64,000 bases of DNA from Drouetiella hepatica Uher 2000/2452 (GTDB lineage: Bacteria > Cyanobacteriota > Cyanobacteriia > Elainellales > Elainellaceae), in contig JAHHHD010000005.1 of the NCBI GenBank assembly GCA_019359505.1, forward strand, positions 173,156 to 237,155. The letters run 5' to 3'. Under the pieces are notes generated by a model, which was not told the DNA's origin, ran no database searches, and worked only from the letters and a program-made list of their open reading frames with translations. Numbering within the stretch: the stretch's first letter is position 1; every line of letters begins with the position of its first letter. Position numbers and translations under genes: made by a program. Shown here one piece after another: positions 53,358 to 61,853 of this stretch.

Positions 53358-55292
53358 ATGACTACTCCTGAGCTATTCCGATCGCCCCACTCTCAGCCAA
53401 CCCATCCTCTAGAACCGTTGACCGTCGCCGAAGTGGAAGCTGCTGTAGCAATTATCCGGCGCGAAAAAAATGTTAGCAATCAGTTTCGCTTTCCCTGCGT
53501 TACGCTGCATGAACCGCCCAAGGCAGAAGTCTTGAGCTTTCAGCCCGGTGATGCGATCGATCGCCAAGCCTTCCTAATCTTGCTAGACAATGCCACGGGC
53601 AACACCTATGAGGCGATCGTCTCTCTAACTCGGCAGCAGGGGGTGTCCTGGACACATATTCCCAACGTGCAGCCCAACATCATGCCGGATGAGTTGGTGG
53701 AGTGCGAGGCGGCAGTCAAGGCGCATCCAGAGTTTGTGAAAGCCATAAACAAGCGGGGGATTACAGATTTAGCGCTAGTCGTGGTCGATCCCTGGGCGAT
53801 CGGCAACTTTGGCTTTGAGGACGAAAAAGGCATTCGACTGTCGCGCTGCTTGTGTTATTTGAGAGCAACACCCGACGGCAATTTCTACGCTCGTCCGATC
53901 GATGGCTTAGTTCCAGTTGTAGACCTCAACACCATGCAGGTGTTGCGTATTGAAGACTTGGGCGTGGTGCCCATCCCGCCCGAACCTAGCGAATATGGCG
54001 AGAAGTTTGCATCAGAAATGCGGCAAGACATCAAGCTGCTACAGATCACACAGCCGCAGGGCACCAGCTTCCAGGTAGACGGACATCACATTCGCTGGCA
54101 AAAGTGGGATTTGCGGGTTGGCTTTACACCCCGCGAAGGGCTAGTTCTCTATCAGGTAGGCTACGAAGATCAGGGGCAAGAGCAAGGTAAAGTGCGTCCG
54201 ATTCTCTACCGGGCTTCTATGGCAGAAATGGTGGTGCCCTACGGCGATCCGCGCGTGCAGCACTTCCGCAAAAATGCCTTTGACCTGGGCGAACATGGCG
54301 TAGGCGTTTTAGCCAATTCCCTGACATTGGGCTGCGATTGTGTGGGGGAGATCCACTACTTTGATGGCGTTCTCACCAACAGTCGGGGAGAGGTATCGGT
54401 CACAGAAAACGCGATTTGCCTGCATGAAGAAGACTATGGCATGCTTTGGAAGCATACGGACTGGCGGATTGATGCGGTGGAGGTGAGACGATCGCGTCGG
54501 CTTGTCCTCTCCTTCATTGCCACGGTGGATAACTATGAGTACGGCTTTTTCTGGTACTTCTATCAGGATGGCACAATTCAATATGAAATCAAGCTAACAG
54601 GAATTTTGCTGTGCGGAGCGCTGTCCGATTTCCCCAAATTTGGTACCGTGGTTGCTCCAGAACTGAATGCTATTAACCACCAGCATTTCTTTGGAATGCG
54701 ACTCGACTTTGATATCGATGGCGTGAACAACTCGGTATACGAAGTCAACTCAGAAGCAGAACCTATGGGAGAAACAAATCCTTACGGCAATGCATTCTTC
54801 GCCAAATCTGAGCTGCTAGAAACCGAGCGATCGGCACAGAGAATCGTTAATCCGCTCTCGGCACGCTACTGGAAAGTCGTCAACCCTGCTGTTCATAATC
54901 GCTTGGGGCAACCTGTCGGCTACAAAATCATTCCGGGTGAAAACGTTTTGCCCTTCGCCCACCCGGATTCCCCTATCCTCAATCGCGCCCGCTTTATGAC
55001 CAAGCACCTGTGGGTAACACCCTATGAAGCCTCGGAACGCTATCCGGCAGGAGATTACCCCAATCAGCACCCTGGAGGTGAAGGGTTGCCCAAGTGGACA
55101 GCAGCCGATCGCCCCATTGCCGATAGGGATGTCGTGGTTTGGTACGTCTTTGGACATCACCATATTCCTCGTCCTGAAGATCACCCGGTAATGCCGACTG
55201 CCTATTCTGGCTTCATGCTAAAGCCAGTAGGCTTTTTCACCGCCAATCCGGCGCTGGATGTGCCGCCCTCTCAGCAAGGCTGCTGTAGCTAA
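53358..55292 (+). CDS. Copper-containing primary-amine oxidase
   Basis: It oxidises primary amines to aldehydes with release of ammonia and H2O2. The 644-residue protein contains the self-processing tyrosine that becomes topaquinone, Tyr393 in TVDNYEYGF; the catalytic-base Asp309 (AFDLGEHG); copper ligands His441/His443 (NHQHFFGMRLDFDIDG) and a late His cluster (FGHHHIPRPEDHPVMP). No signal peptide is visible, suggesting cytoplasmic location, unlike periplasmic E. coli TynA. It could supply nitrogen from amines. Upstream lies an inverted-repeat operator candidate; an 18-bp-arm hairpin follows. Confidence 0.94.
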   Translation: MTTPELFRSPHSQPTHPLEPLTVAEVEAAVAIIRREKNVSNQFRFPCVTLHEPPKAEVLSFQPGDAIDRQAFLILLDNATGNTYEAIVSLTRQQGVSWTHIPNVQPNIMPDELVECEAAVKAHPEFVKAINKRGITDLALVVVDPWAIGNFGFEDEKGIRLSRCLCYLRATPDGNFYARPIDGLVPVVDLNTMQVLRIEDLGVVPIPPEPSEYGEKFASEMRQDIKLLQITQPQGTSFQVDGHHIRWQKWDLRVGFTPREGLVLYQVGYEDQGQEQGKVRPILYRASMAEMVVPYGDPRVQHFRKNAFDLGEHGVGVLANSLTLGCDCVGEIHYFDGVLTNSRGEVSVTENAICLHEEDYGMLWKHTDWRIDAVEVRRSRRLVLSFIATVDNYEYGFFWYFYQDGTIQYEIKLTGILLCGALSDFPKFGTVVAPELNAINHQHFFGMRLDFDIDGVNNSVYEVNSEAEPMGETNPYGNAFFAKSELLETERSAQRIVNPLSARYWKVVNPAVHNRLGQPVGYKIIPGENVLPFAHPDSPILNRARFMTKHLWVTPYEASERYPAGDYPNQHPGGEGLPKWTAADRPIADRDVVVWYVFGHHHIPRPEDHPVMPTAYSGFMLKPVGFFTANPALDVPPSQQGCCS

Positions 55293-55294
55293 AA

Positions 55295-55333
55295 ATAACG
55301 GAGAGACATAGCTAGGCTATGTCTCTCCGTTAT
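55295..55333. terminator. Perfect 18-bp-arm hairpin after amine oxidase
   Basis: ATAACGGAGAGACATAGC and its complement flank a TAG loop, starting 2 bp after the amine oxidase stop and before the convergent small gene. No T-run follows, so it may block transcription from either side by structure alone. Confidence 0.75.
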
Positions 55334-55384
55334 GAGCTAATTATTAAATCCAACCCAATAGACCTTGCAGATTTCAGTAATAAC

Positions 55385-55741
55385 CTACTCTTTGCCAGTC
55401 ACCTTTTCCAACGCTTCCGTAACTCTCTCTGCGGCAGACTTAACTTGACGAGAGTTGCTAGGACGGCTCATGTCATTTGCGTCGGAGTCTCCTTGAATCT
55501 CGTTAATACCTTTGTTTGCCTCAGCTTGCGTTTCCTTCATGCCAATGGGGGGCTTCTGGAGAATCTCTTCAGCTTTCTGCTGGAGGCTATCTAGACGAGC
55601 AGAGCCTTCACGAGGATCGGTAGGTGTGCCACCCGCGAAAGCAGGAACCCCGTTGGAAAACAGAATGAGCGTGCAGGCAAAGGCGATCGCCACAAAGCGG
55701 ATCGAGCTAGAAAAAATTGATTTGACTTTGGTGAAATTCAT
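55385..55741 (-). CDS. Small secreted protein, low-complexity helical
   Basis: This 118-residue protein has a Sec signal peptide (FVAIAFACTLILFSNGVPAFA, cleavage after AFA) and a hydrophilic helical body with AERVTEALEKVTGKE at the end. I do not recognise the family; it resembles stress-induced periplasmic proteins often found next to CsbD-like genes. It follows the 55772 gene by 30 bp, so it is probably the second gene of a two-gene operon. Confidence 0.75.
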   Translation of the reverse strand: MNFTKVKSIFSSSIRFVAIAFACTLILFSNGVPAFAGGTPTDPREGSARLDSLQQKAEEILQKPPIGMKETQAEANKGINEIQGDSDANDMSRPSNSRQVKSAAERVTEALEKVTGKE

Positions 55742-55771
55742 TTCTACTACTCCAGAATTTATTTTGAACTA

Positions 55772-56221
55772 CTACTTATTGAAAAAATCTTTGACCGCAT
55801 CAATTGCGTCACTGGCTTTATCCTGAACGCTTTCAGTTGCGTTCTCTACAGCATTTTGAGCTTTGCCAGTAGCCTGCTTAGCATTGCCTTGGATTTGCTT
55901 AGCAGCGCCCTGAACTTGATTCTTGGCGTTACCCAAGTTTCTCTGGGCGGTACCGTAGTCCTTCTGAGCCTTTCCTTCAATTCTGTTTGCTGAACCAGAG
56001 CCAGCAACATTATCGAATGCTGATTTAACATCCTCTTTAACTTTGTTCACCATTGCTCTGTCGTTAGGAGCATTGCCGCTGATGTGATTATCTGCAACTA
56101 TTTGGCTTAGAGGAGACGCGATCGCAACTCCGCCCGTTAAAGATGTTGTCTGTAGACCTAAGAACGCCAGTAAAGCACAGCCGATTAGGGCTGCTCTTTT
56201 TAATATGCTTCTGAGCTTCAT
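55772..56221 (-). CDS. CsbD-like secreted stress protein
   Basis: From ATG 56221 (MKLRSILKRAALIGCALLAF) it is a 149-residue exported protein whose body repeats G-N/K-A-x-Q-x-x-G motifs (NRIEGKAQKDYGTAQRNLGN, AKQIQGNAKQATGKAQNAVE), the pattern of CsbD and late-embryogenesis-like stress proteins. Likely an unfolded periplasmic protein in osmotic or oxidative stress; the exact role is unknown. Confidence 0.8.
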   Translation of the reverse strand: MKLRSILKRAALIGCALLAFLGLQTTSLTGGVAIASPLSQIVADNHISGNAPNDRAMVNKVKEDVKSAFDNVAGSGSANRIEGKAQKDYGTAQRNLGNAKNQVQGAAKQIQGNAKQATGKAQNAVENATESVQDKASDAIDAVKDFFNK

Positions 56222-56416
56222 CGATTCGCTCCACTGTTTGGCTGATACCATATTTGACCGAGATTTCGTCGAGCTAATTTCTTAACCCAACCATACTCTT
56301 CTGCTTTTCACTCTACAGTTTTACCGCCAGACGATTACCGAGCAAATCAATCTGAGGAGTGAAATGTAATTAGTTTTACCGAAGGTAAAATCACTCTAAA
56401 GGTAGAGAAGCTCTGC

Positions 56417-58813
56417 TTAAGCACCACCCCGGACGATAATAAAGGCACCCAGCAAAGCTGAGGCGATCGCCAAAGCTGTTGACCAGAGCGGGTGCTGGCT
56501 TTGCAAGAAAGCTCCTTTTCCCTGAATCGTATCGACATCGATCCAGGGCGTTGCGCCTCGCCGAAACCAGCCCGTCACCGTCACCGGATGCTTCATAAGA
56601 GCTAGAGGACGCAGTTTTTGAGGCAGCAGATCTCCCAGAAATCCCCAGCGCGAGGTGTGGTGCAATCGAATCAGACCTGTTTCAGTCAGCAGCATTAAGT
56701 CTTGATGTAGCCAGTTGGCAAAACCCCGCCGCCCCAAAAGCTTGCCTTGCAAACGTAGCGGCTGACTGTCTATGGGCAAGCTAGCATCAGATTGCAACAG
56801 GTCTACAAGAGAGGGATTAACTGAGAGATTCGATCGCTTGATGTCTGGGAAAAAGAGATTAATTCGAGTGAACATACCGATACTGAAGCCGATCAGCATC
56901 GAGCCAATTAACACCGATCGATCGCCCCAGAGCCAGCTCAACTCTAGCCAGTTGAGTCGAGCTGCCAGCCCGCCCAACAGCCAAAGGATGAGCGCGATCG
57001 CCAGCCCTGCCAAACTGCCCACAAATGGAGCGGCTTGCAGCAAAAATCTGCGTTGAGAATTTGAAGGTGCTTTCGCCTCTGGTTTTTGGGTCTGCTGGTT
57101 TTGGGTCTGCTGGTTTTGGGTCTGTGCATCTAGCTCTGGGGTCAGCCGCCAGTGCTTGGCATAGAGCGCCAAAAGCTGAAGCCGATCGCCCAGCGGCGGA
57201 TGGGCATTGAGTAAAGACAGCCAGCGGCGATAGGGATTGCTGCGATCCCACTCCAGCGATGCCGACTGCCGCAAATACAGACTGCCCACGGTTAAGGCAC
57301 TGCGATATCCAACGGGAGTCAGTGGCTCAAAGCTTTCCAACAAAAAGCTCGTGTGTTCCCAACGCTGAATGACTTGAGCTGTGCCGATCGCCACTTTTAG
57401 CAGCGCTCTCGTCAGCCCATTGGGATTGCCCGTAAGCTCTGATGCGGTGCGATCGCTGTGGTAAAGCCGCAGTCGAGACAGCCACAGTCCAGGGAGGCGG
57501 CAGATCCAGAAAAGCCCGTAGCCGAAGGCAGAAGCCAAGACAGCAAGGCTTTGTAGAACGCGATCGCTCTGGCGATCTCCCCAATTTGAGGCTTGCCAAT
57601 AGAGCAGATACGGGAGCTGAGCCGCAAGCGTCAGCCAGGACATGACCCCAAAGTTCCAGTGGGCAATATGGGCGAGTTCAGCCGCATAGATGACGGCAAT
57701 TTCCTCATCTTCTAGTTGACTGAGCAATCCCTGACTGACGACAATCCGTGCATTGCGGGGCAGATAGCCATAGGTCAGCGCCAGAGGGGCATCGGTAGGC
57801 AGCAGGCCCAGCGTAGGCAACGGCTGACGACGCTGCTGGCAAACGCGCTTGAGCAGCCTCACGGCTTCAGGGCTATGGGATTCCAGTGCTGAAAGCCTCA
57901 GCGATCGCAGCTCATAAAACTGCTGCAATAGCTTATCCAATAGCCAGGGAGAGACGGCAAATAAGAGGAGGAGGGCGATCGCGACCCCCAGCCACGGGTC
58001 GCTAGCCGGAGTCACCCAAAAGACAAACTGCTTCAGCGGAGTCATTGCCGCAAGTTGGAAGCAAATCCAGTAGAGGCTGTCCTGCATCATCATGGGCAGG
58101 GTGCGAATTACCCACATTAGGGCAAGCGCTGTCCCGGCAGTAACAGCCCATAGGGTGGAGCGATCGACAGTGCCTAAGCTACCCCATTTTTGCGCTCTAG
58201 CAGCATTTTTCCAGGTTGTAGCGGGCGGTGGCACAGGCAGCGACGATCGAAGAACCAGAGCTTCTGAGGGAATAGACAGCGATTCTACGACAGTTTGAGC
58301 TTCTGGCGGCTGCGCTTCTGAAGACTGGGCTTCTGAAGACTGGGCTTCTGAAGACTGGACGGCTGGAAGCGCCACGCTACGCCGAATCACTTCTCTAGGA
58401 GTTTGGCTACGAGGGTGATTCGAGCCTTCAGAAGTTCGATCCTGAGAAGTTTGTGACGGCACAAATCCAGTTGGGTCATGCTGATCGAGCGATCGCCCTG
58501 GCGTAGAATTGAGCGGCACAAACCCGGTTTCATCTTCCGTCTTGCTGGAGTAATGCTGAGAAAGATGACTCAGGGTTTGCGAAGCCCAATCGCGAACCTG
58601 TGGATTAGGGCTTTGGGCTAGGGTTTGACAGAGGGCGATCGCGCGATTCACCTGCCCCGTCTGAGCATAAGCCTTGACCAGTGCTGCCTGAGCTTTTTCC
58701 TGGACGGTGTGAGGCTCAGACGGATCGACCGACTCCAGTTGGGCGATCGCTGTTGCGTAATCTTTCTGCTTGAGCGCCGCTAGACCTGCCGACAGCTTCT
58801 GTGATGAGGTCAT
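56417..58813 (-). CDS. M48-like membrane protein with altered zinc motif, N-terminal TPR-like region
   Basis: From ATG 58813 the protein has 798 residues. It starts with TPR-like helices (SAGLAALKQKDYATAIAQLE), a Pro/Ser/Glu linker with a SSEAQ repeat, membrane segments (ALMWVIRTLPMMMQDS, LGVAIALLLLFAVSPWLL) and an M48 (HtpX/Ste24-type) domain. The expected HExxH reads AELAH (IYAAELAHIAHWNF), and the downstream Glu of the usual ExxxD-R is changed (LRLYHSDRTASELTGNP). Zinc binding and proteolysis are therefore doubtful. Later helices and a C-terminal beta-like domain suggest membrane quality control or scaffolding. Confidence 0.8.
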   Translation of the reverse strand: MTSSQKLSAGLAALKQKDYATAIAQLESVDPSEPHTVQEKAQAALVKAYAQTGQVNRAIALCQTLAQSPNPQVRDWASQTLSHLSQHYSSKTEDETGFVPLNSTPGRSLDQHDPTGFVPSQTSQDRTSEGSNHPRSQTPREVIRRSVALPAVQSSEAQSSEAQSSEAQPPEAQTVVESLSIPSEALVLRSSLPVPPPATTWKNAARAQKWGSLGTVDRSTLWAVTAGTALALMWVIRTLPMMMQDSLYWICFQLAAMTPLKQFVFWVTPASDPWLGVAIALLLLFAVSPWLLDKLLQQFYELRSLRLSALESHSPEAVRLLKRVCQQRRQPLPTLGLLPTDAPLALTYGYLPRNARIVVSQGLLSQLEDEEIAVIYAAELAHIAHWNFGVMSWLTLAAQLPYLLYWQASNWGDRQSDRVLQSLAVLASAFGYGLFWICRLPGLWLSRLRLYHSDRTASELTGNPNGLTRALLKVAIGTAQVIQRWEHTSFLLESFEPLTPVGYRSALTVGSLYLRQSASLEWDRSNPYRRWLSLLNAHPPLGDRLQLLALYAKHWRLTPELDAQTQNQQTQNQQTQKPEAKAPSNSQRRFLLQAAPFVGSLAGLAIALILWLLGGLAARLNWLELSWLWGDRSVLIGSMLIGFSIGMFTRINLFFPDIKRSNLSVNPSLVDLLQSDASLPIDSQPLRLQGKLLGRRGFANWLHQDLMLLTETGLIRLHHTSRWGFLGDLLPQKLRPLALMKHPVTVTGWFRRGATPWIDVDTIQGKGAFLQSQHPLWSTALAIASALLGAFIIVRGGA

Positions 58814-58890
58814 AGATCTTGCCCTGCCTAGATCTTGAGCTGAGAATTGCATTTCGGATATTTTTGGAAGTCAGTCTAAGAATGGATATG

Positions 58891-58935
58891 ATTCCAGAAC
58901 TAGATATTCCAGAGCTAAATATTCCAGAATTAGAT
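58891..58935. repeat. Three 15-bp tandem repeats
   Basis: ATTCCAGAACTAGAT, ATTCCAGAGCTAAAT and ATTCCAGAATTAGAT lie head to tail in the divergent promoter region between the M48-like gene and the CIA30 gene. One frame would spell IPELD/IPELN, but no supported gene covers it. Confidence 0.9.
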
Positions 58936-59011
58936 AATAGTGTCTCAGGGGGTGATGCATCAGCAAATTTACCCGCACTATTCAGAGACAACCTCACATC
59001 CATTATTCCTC

Positions 59012-59776
59012 ATGAGTCAACAAAACTCTCAGCCAACCCCTAGCCAGCGTGATCTCAACCCGCGCCCTTCAGGTCAGTGGGATCTGGGCAGGTTTGTTCA
59101 GACGCTTTCCTATTTTGGCGCCATTCCCTTTCTCAGCAATATAGATTGGTTCCAGCAGTGGTTTGGCAATCGTCCCAATCCTCAAGTCAACCTTGAAGCC
59201 CTATTTCCTATGATGAATCGTTCGGACACCCATCGCCTGATTTTTGATTTTACGCAATCTGCTAATCAGTCACATGATCAACTATCACAGGTGTGGGGCG
59301 CACTGGATGATGTGGTAATGGGGGGCGTGAGCCAGAGCGGCATTCAGTTTGATTCCACAGCCGCCTCTTTCTCAGGGCAAGTTTCGATCGCCAACTCCGG
59401 GGGGTTTGCATCCGTCCGCACTCGCAACTTTGAGCCGCCTCTGGATTTGTCTGAATACACAGGGATTGAACTTCGAGTCAAAGGCGATGGCAATCGCTAC
59501 AAATTTATGCTGCGGACAGAAGATCGCTGGGATGGCATCGCCTACTGTTATTCATTTGATACTTCAGTCGATCAGTGGGTGACGATTCAGGCTCCCTTCT
59601 CGGCTATGATTCCCGTATTTCGCGCCAAGACGGTGGAGGGGAGGGCGATCGCTCCCAATCACATCACGGCCATGCAGCTGATGCTAAGCAAATTTGAATA
59701 TGACGGTGCGCTCAACCCGCATTTTCAACCCGGATTTTTTCAGCTTCAGGTGGAGTCTATTCAAGCTTATCGATAG
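59012..59776 (+). CDS. CIA30 family protein (complex I intermediate-associated protein 30-like)
   Basis: From ATG 59012 (MSQQNSQPTPSQRDLNPRPS) it has 254 residues. The C-terminal 170 form the CIA30 / galactose-binding-like jelly roll (WGALDDVVMGGVSQSGIQF, GFASVRTRNFEPPLDLSEYT, GIELRVKGDGNRYKFMLRT). In eukaryotes the domain assists complex I assembly; cyanobacterial members lack proof of such a role and could chaperone photosynthetic complexes. The N-terminal 70 residues are low-complexity. It converges on the phosphoesterase across a palindrome. Confidence 0.88.
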   Translation: MSQQNSQPTPSQRDLNPRPSGQWDLGRFVQTLSYFGAIPFLSNIDWFQQWFGNRPNPQVNLEALFPMMNRSDTHRLIFDFTQSANQSHDQLSQVWGALDDVVMGGVSQSGIQFDSTAASFSGQVSIANSGGFASVRTRNFEPPLDLSEYTGIELRVKGDGNRYKFMLRTEDRWDGIAYCYSFDTSVDQWVTIQAPFSAMIPVFRAKTVEGRAIAPNHITAMQLMLSKFEYDGALNPHFQPGFFQLQVESIQAYR

Positions 59777-59819
59777 TGTCTGCAATAGTTTCCGTAGCAT
59801 GACGTAATTGAGTTAGGAC

Positions 59820-59868
59820 GAGTTATTTTTTGAGAGCCGCGCTCCACGCGGCTCTCAAAAAATAACTC
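59820..59868. repeat. Perfect palindrome, 22-bp arms
   Basis: GAGTTATTTTTTGAGAGCCG, then CG, around CTCCA. It lies between convergent genes (CIA30 and the metallophosphoesterase), an ideal place for a bidirectional terminator. Confidence 0.92.
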
Positions 59869-59903
59869 ATTGGATCTGAGCGCGTCGCGCCATACAAGGC
59901 AAT

Positions 59904-60794
59904 TTAGGCTTTGGCGCGACTCGTTTGCAGCACAAAAACTGTAATTTCAGGGCGGCAGTTAAACCGCACCCGTGGACTCACCATACCAATCCCTCGGTTT
60001 GTATACTGCACCATATTGCCGACCCGATAGTATCCCGAAGGATATTTTTTGCCATAGGGGGGCAGTTGAGGTGCGCCCCAAAAGGGCAATGTCACCTGTC
60101 CGCCGTGAGAGTGACCTGAAATTTGCAGATCAAACCGTCCGGTGGCAGCGCTGGTGTCTGCAAAGTCTGGCTCATGTGCCAAGAGAACGGCGGCTCCTGC
60201 GGCGGGAAGCTGGTTGAGCACTAGGTCAAGGCGATCGTGCTGTGTCCAGACATCATCTACGCCCGCCAGATGCAGGAGGCTGCCTTGGCGTTGAACAGTC
60301 GCAACAGAGTTACTGACATCCACGATATTGCTGCGCTTCAGCATTCTGCGAATCACCTCCGGGCTTGTCCACTGATCATGGTTGCCCAAGACAGCAACAG
60401 TCAGGTCTTTGGGCTTTAGCTCCTTAAAGGCTGCAACTAAGCTAGATTCATAAACATCGGCATCGCGCGTCACAAAATCACCCGTGAGGGCAACCGCATC
60501 CGGCTGAAGAGAATTGATCAGCCTGACGATACGCTGCAAGCGATCTTGAGTCATCCAGCGATCGGCATGAACATCGCTGATTTGAGCAATTTGGTAGCCT
60601 TGAAAGGCGGGTGCCAGCCGAGGCATCTCTATAGGAACATAGGCAATCTGCGTCCAATTCGGCTCAATTTTGTAGGCATAAATGAGGCTACAGAAAATAA
60701 GGGCGATCGCCCCTACCCCCAAAACAGCAGATCGCTTCAATGTCTTGAAAAATCGAGGTTGAACAGAACGAGATCGTGTGAAACGAGGCTTCAT
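59904..60794 (-). CDS. Membrane-anchored metallophosphoesterase (YaeI/calcineurin-like)
   Basis: This 296-residue protein has an N-terminal membrane anchor (AVLGVGAIALIFCSLIYAY) and the full metallophosphoesterase motif set: D-x-H (QISDVHADR), GD (ALTGDFVTRD), GNHD (VLGNHDQW), H (LLAHEPDF) and GHSH (QISGHSHGGQ). Relatives act on lipid head-groups or cyclic nucleotides; YaeI-like enzymes cleave phosphodiesters. Substrate unknown. Confidence 0.92.
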   Translation of the reverse strand: MKPRFTRSRSVQPRFFKTLKRSAVLGVGAIALIFCSLIYAYKIEPNWTQIAYVPIEMPRLAPAFQGYQIAQISDVHADRWMTQDRLQRIVRLINSLQPDAVALTGDFVTRDADVYESSLVAAFKELKPKDLTVAVLGNHDQWTSPEVIRRMLKRSNIVDVSNSVATVQRQGSLLHLAGVDDVWTQHDRLDLVLNQLPAAGAAVLLAHEPDFADTSAATGRFDLQISGHSHGGQVTLPFWGAPQLPPYGKKYPSGYYRVGNMVQYTNRGIGMVSPRVRFNCRPEITVFVLQTSRAKA

Positions 60795-61113
60795 CAGCAG
60801 TGAAGGTAAGGATCAATAAGTAGGGCTTTAAGTAAGGCTTTGGGCTAGTGCTTGATTAAGCGATCGCTAAAGCAGCCTGCTACCCAGCCAAGCTGCTTAC
60901 AGCTCTTCATCAAGTTACTGTCTATCGGGCTTCTGCACCGGATCGTTGATTCAGGCAAGTGCATCTGGGTCTGAGAGGATATCTGAAAAGTATCAAATGT
61001 TCTGCATTCGCCCCCCAACCCCCCAATTCTGGGGGACTTTCGAACCAGTTCTTATTCAAAGTCCCCCAGAATTGGGGGATTTAGGGGGCGGTTCGGGTAG
61101 CAAATTACACTTC
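60795..61113. other. Intergenic region with MITE-like element
   Basis: No gene is seen between the phosphoesterase start and the stop of the next gene. The right half (60975 on) is the MITE-like element; the left half should contain the phosphoesterase promoter. Confidence 0.6.
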
Positions 61114-61131
61114 TCAGACATCCTCTGACAG
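60975..61131. mobile_element. MITE-like palindromic element, about 157 bp
   Basis: Outer inverted repeats GAGGATATCTGAAAAG and CTTCTCAGACATCCTC match at 14 of 16 positions. Inside is a strong inverted repeat, CCCCCAATTCTGGGGGACTTT against AAAGTCCCCCAGAATTGGGGG, with a 17-nt loop. I recall this inner motif as a widespread cyanobacterial repeat. No transposase is nearby. The right end supplies the last codons and stop of the 61114 gene. Confidence 0.8.
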
Positions 61132-61593
61132 CTCCCCGGCAATATCTGCCTTAAGCTGATGTTCCATTAGCTCCAGCTTTTTCCTTTCCTGCTTTAAGTT
61201 TTCTTCGAGTTCCTGAATCTGGTCTCGACGAGCCTCCATTTCCAGCGCGCGCCTACCTAGTTCCTGGCTCTGTAGGGTGAGAGACTGCCGCCACTGTTCG
61301 GCACGTTGAACCTCTTCTTGCAAAAATTCAGGCGTGATGCCCGTACTGAGATATTTCTTAACAATATCTAAAACCCAGGAGGTTACGTCCTGAATGTCTT
61401 GAACTTGTTGAGTTGGAGAAATCTCAGCGAGAACCAGCGCCCCTTCAATGCAGTCTGCCGCATTTGCCCAAAGAACATCGCTTTCTTCAGGCAATAAAAG
61501 CCATGCATACTCGGCTTTTTGCTGAGCAAGCAACCGTAACATTACCTTGCCCTCAAGGTTTTTCTTTACCTGAGCCAGATGCAACATTGCCAC
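61114..61593 (-). CDS. Coiled-coil hypothetical protein
   Basis: This 159-residue cytoplasmic protein has a mixed N-terminal region (LAQQKAEYAWLLLPEESDVL) and a long C-terminal coiled coil (QRAEQWRQSLTLQSQELGRR, RDQIQELEENLKQERKKLEL). I do not recognise a family. The last residues (…LSEDV) and the stop codon are encoded by the terminal repeat of the MITE-like element, so the native C-terminus may have been altered by its insertion. Confidence 0.65.
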   Translation of the reverse strand: MAMLHLAQVKKNLEGKVMLRLLAQQKAEYAWLLLPEESDVLWANAADCIEGALVLAEISPTQQVQDIQDVTSWVLDIVKKYLSTGITPEFLQEEVQRAEQWRQSLTLQSQELGRRALEMEARRDQIQELEENLKQERKKLELMEHQLKADIAGELSEDV

Positions 61594-61853
61594 AGAACGC
61601 TAATAAATCCTTGAAGAAGTATATCTTTTAATCTTGCCTGGACACTGTGTTCTTCTAAGCTAACAGGATTTAAAACTAAGGTGCCGCTTTTTCCACAGAA
61701 GCACGTCTGTGGGTAAACAATCTTCACTCAGGGGTATGCAGCTTTTATAGATAGGCCGATCGCCAGCGCATGAGCAATATTAGACTTGAGCTTAGCCTTT
61801 CCCTCACCCCATACACTGGAAATAGAATCCTATCCTAGTCGAGAGGTTCCCCA

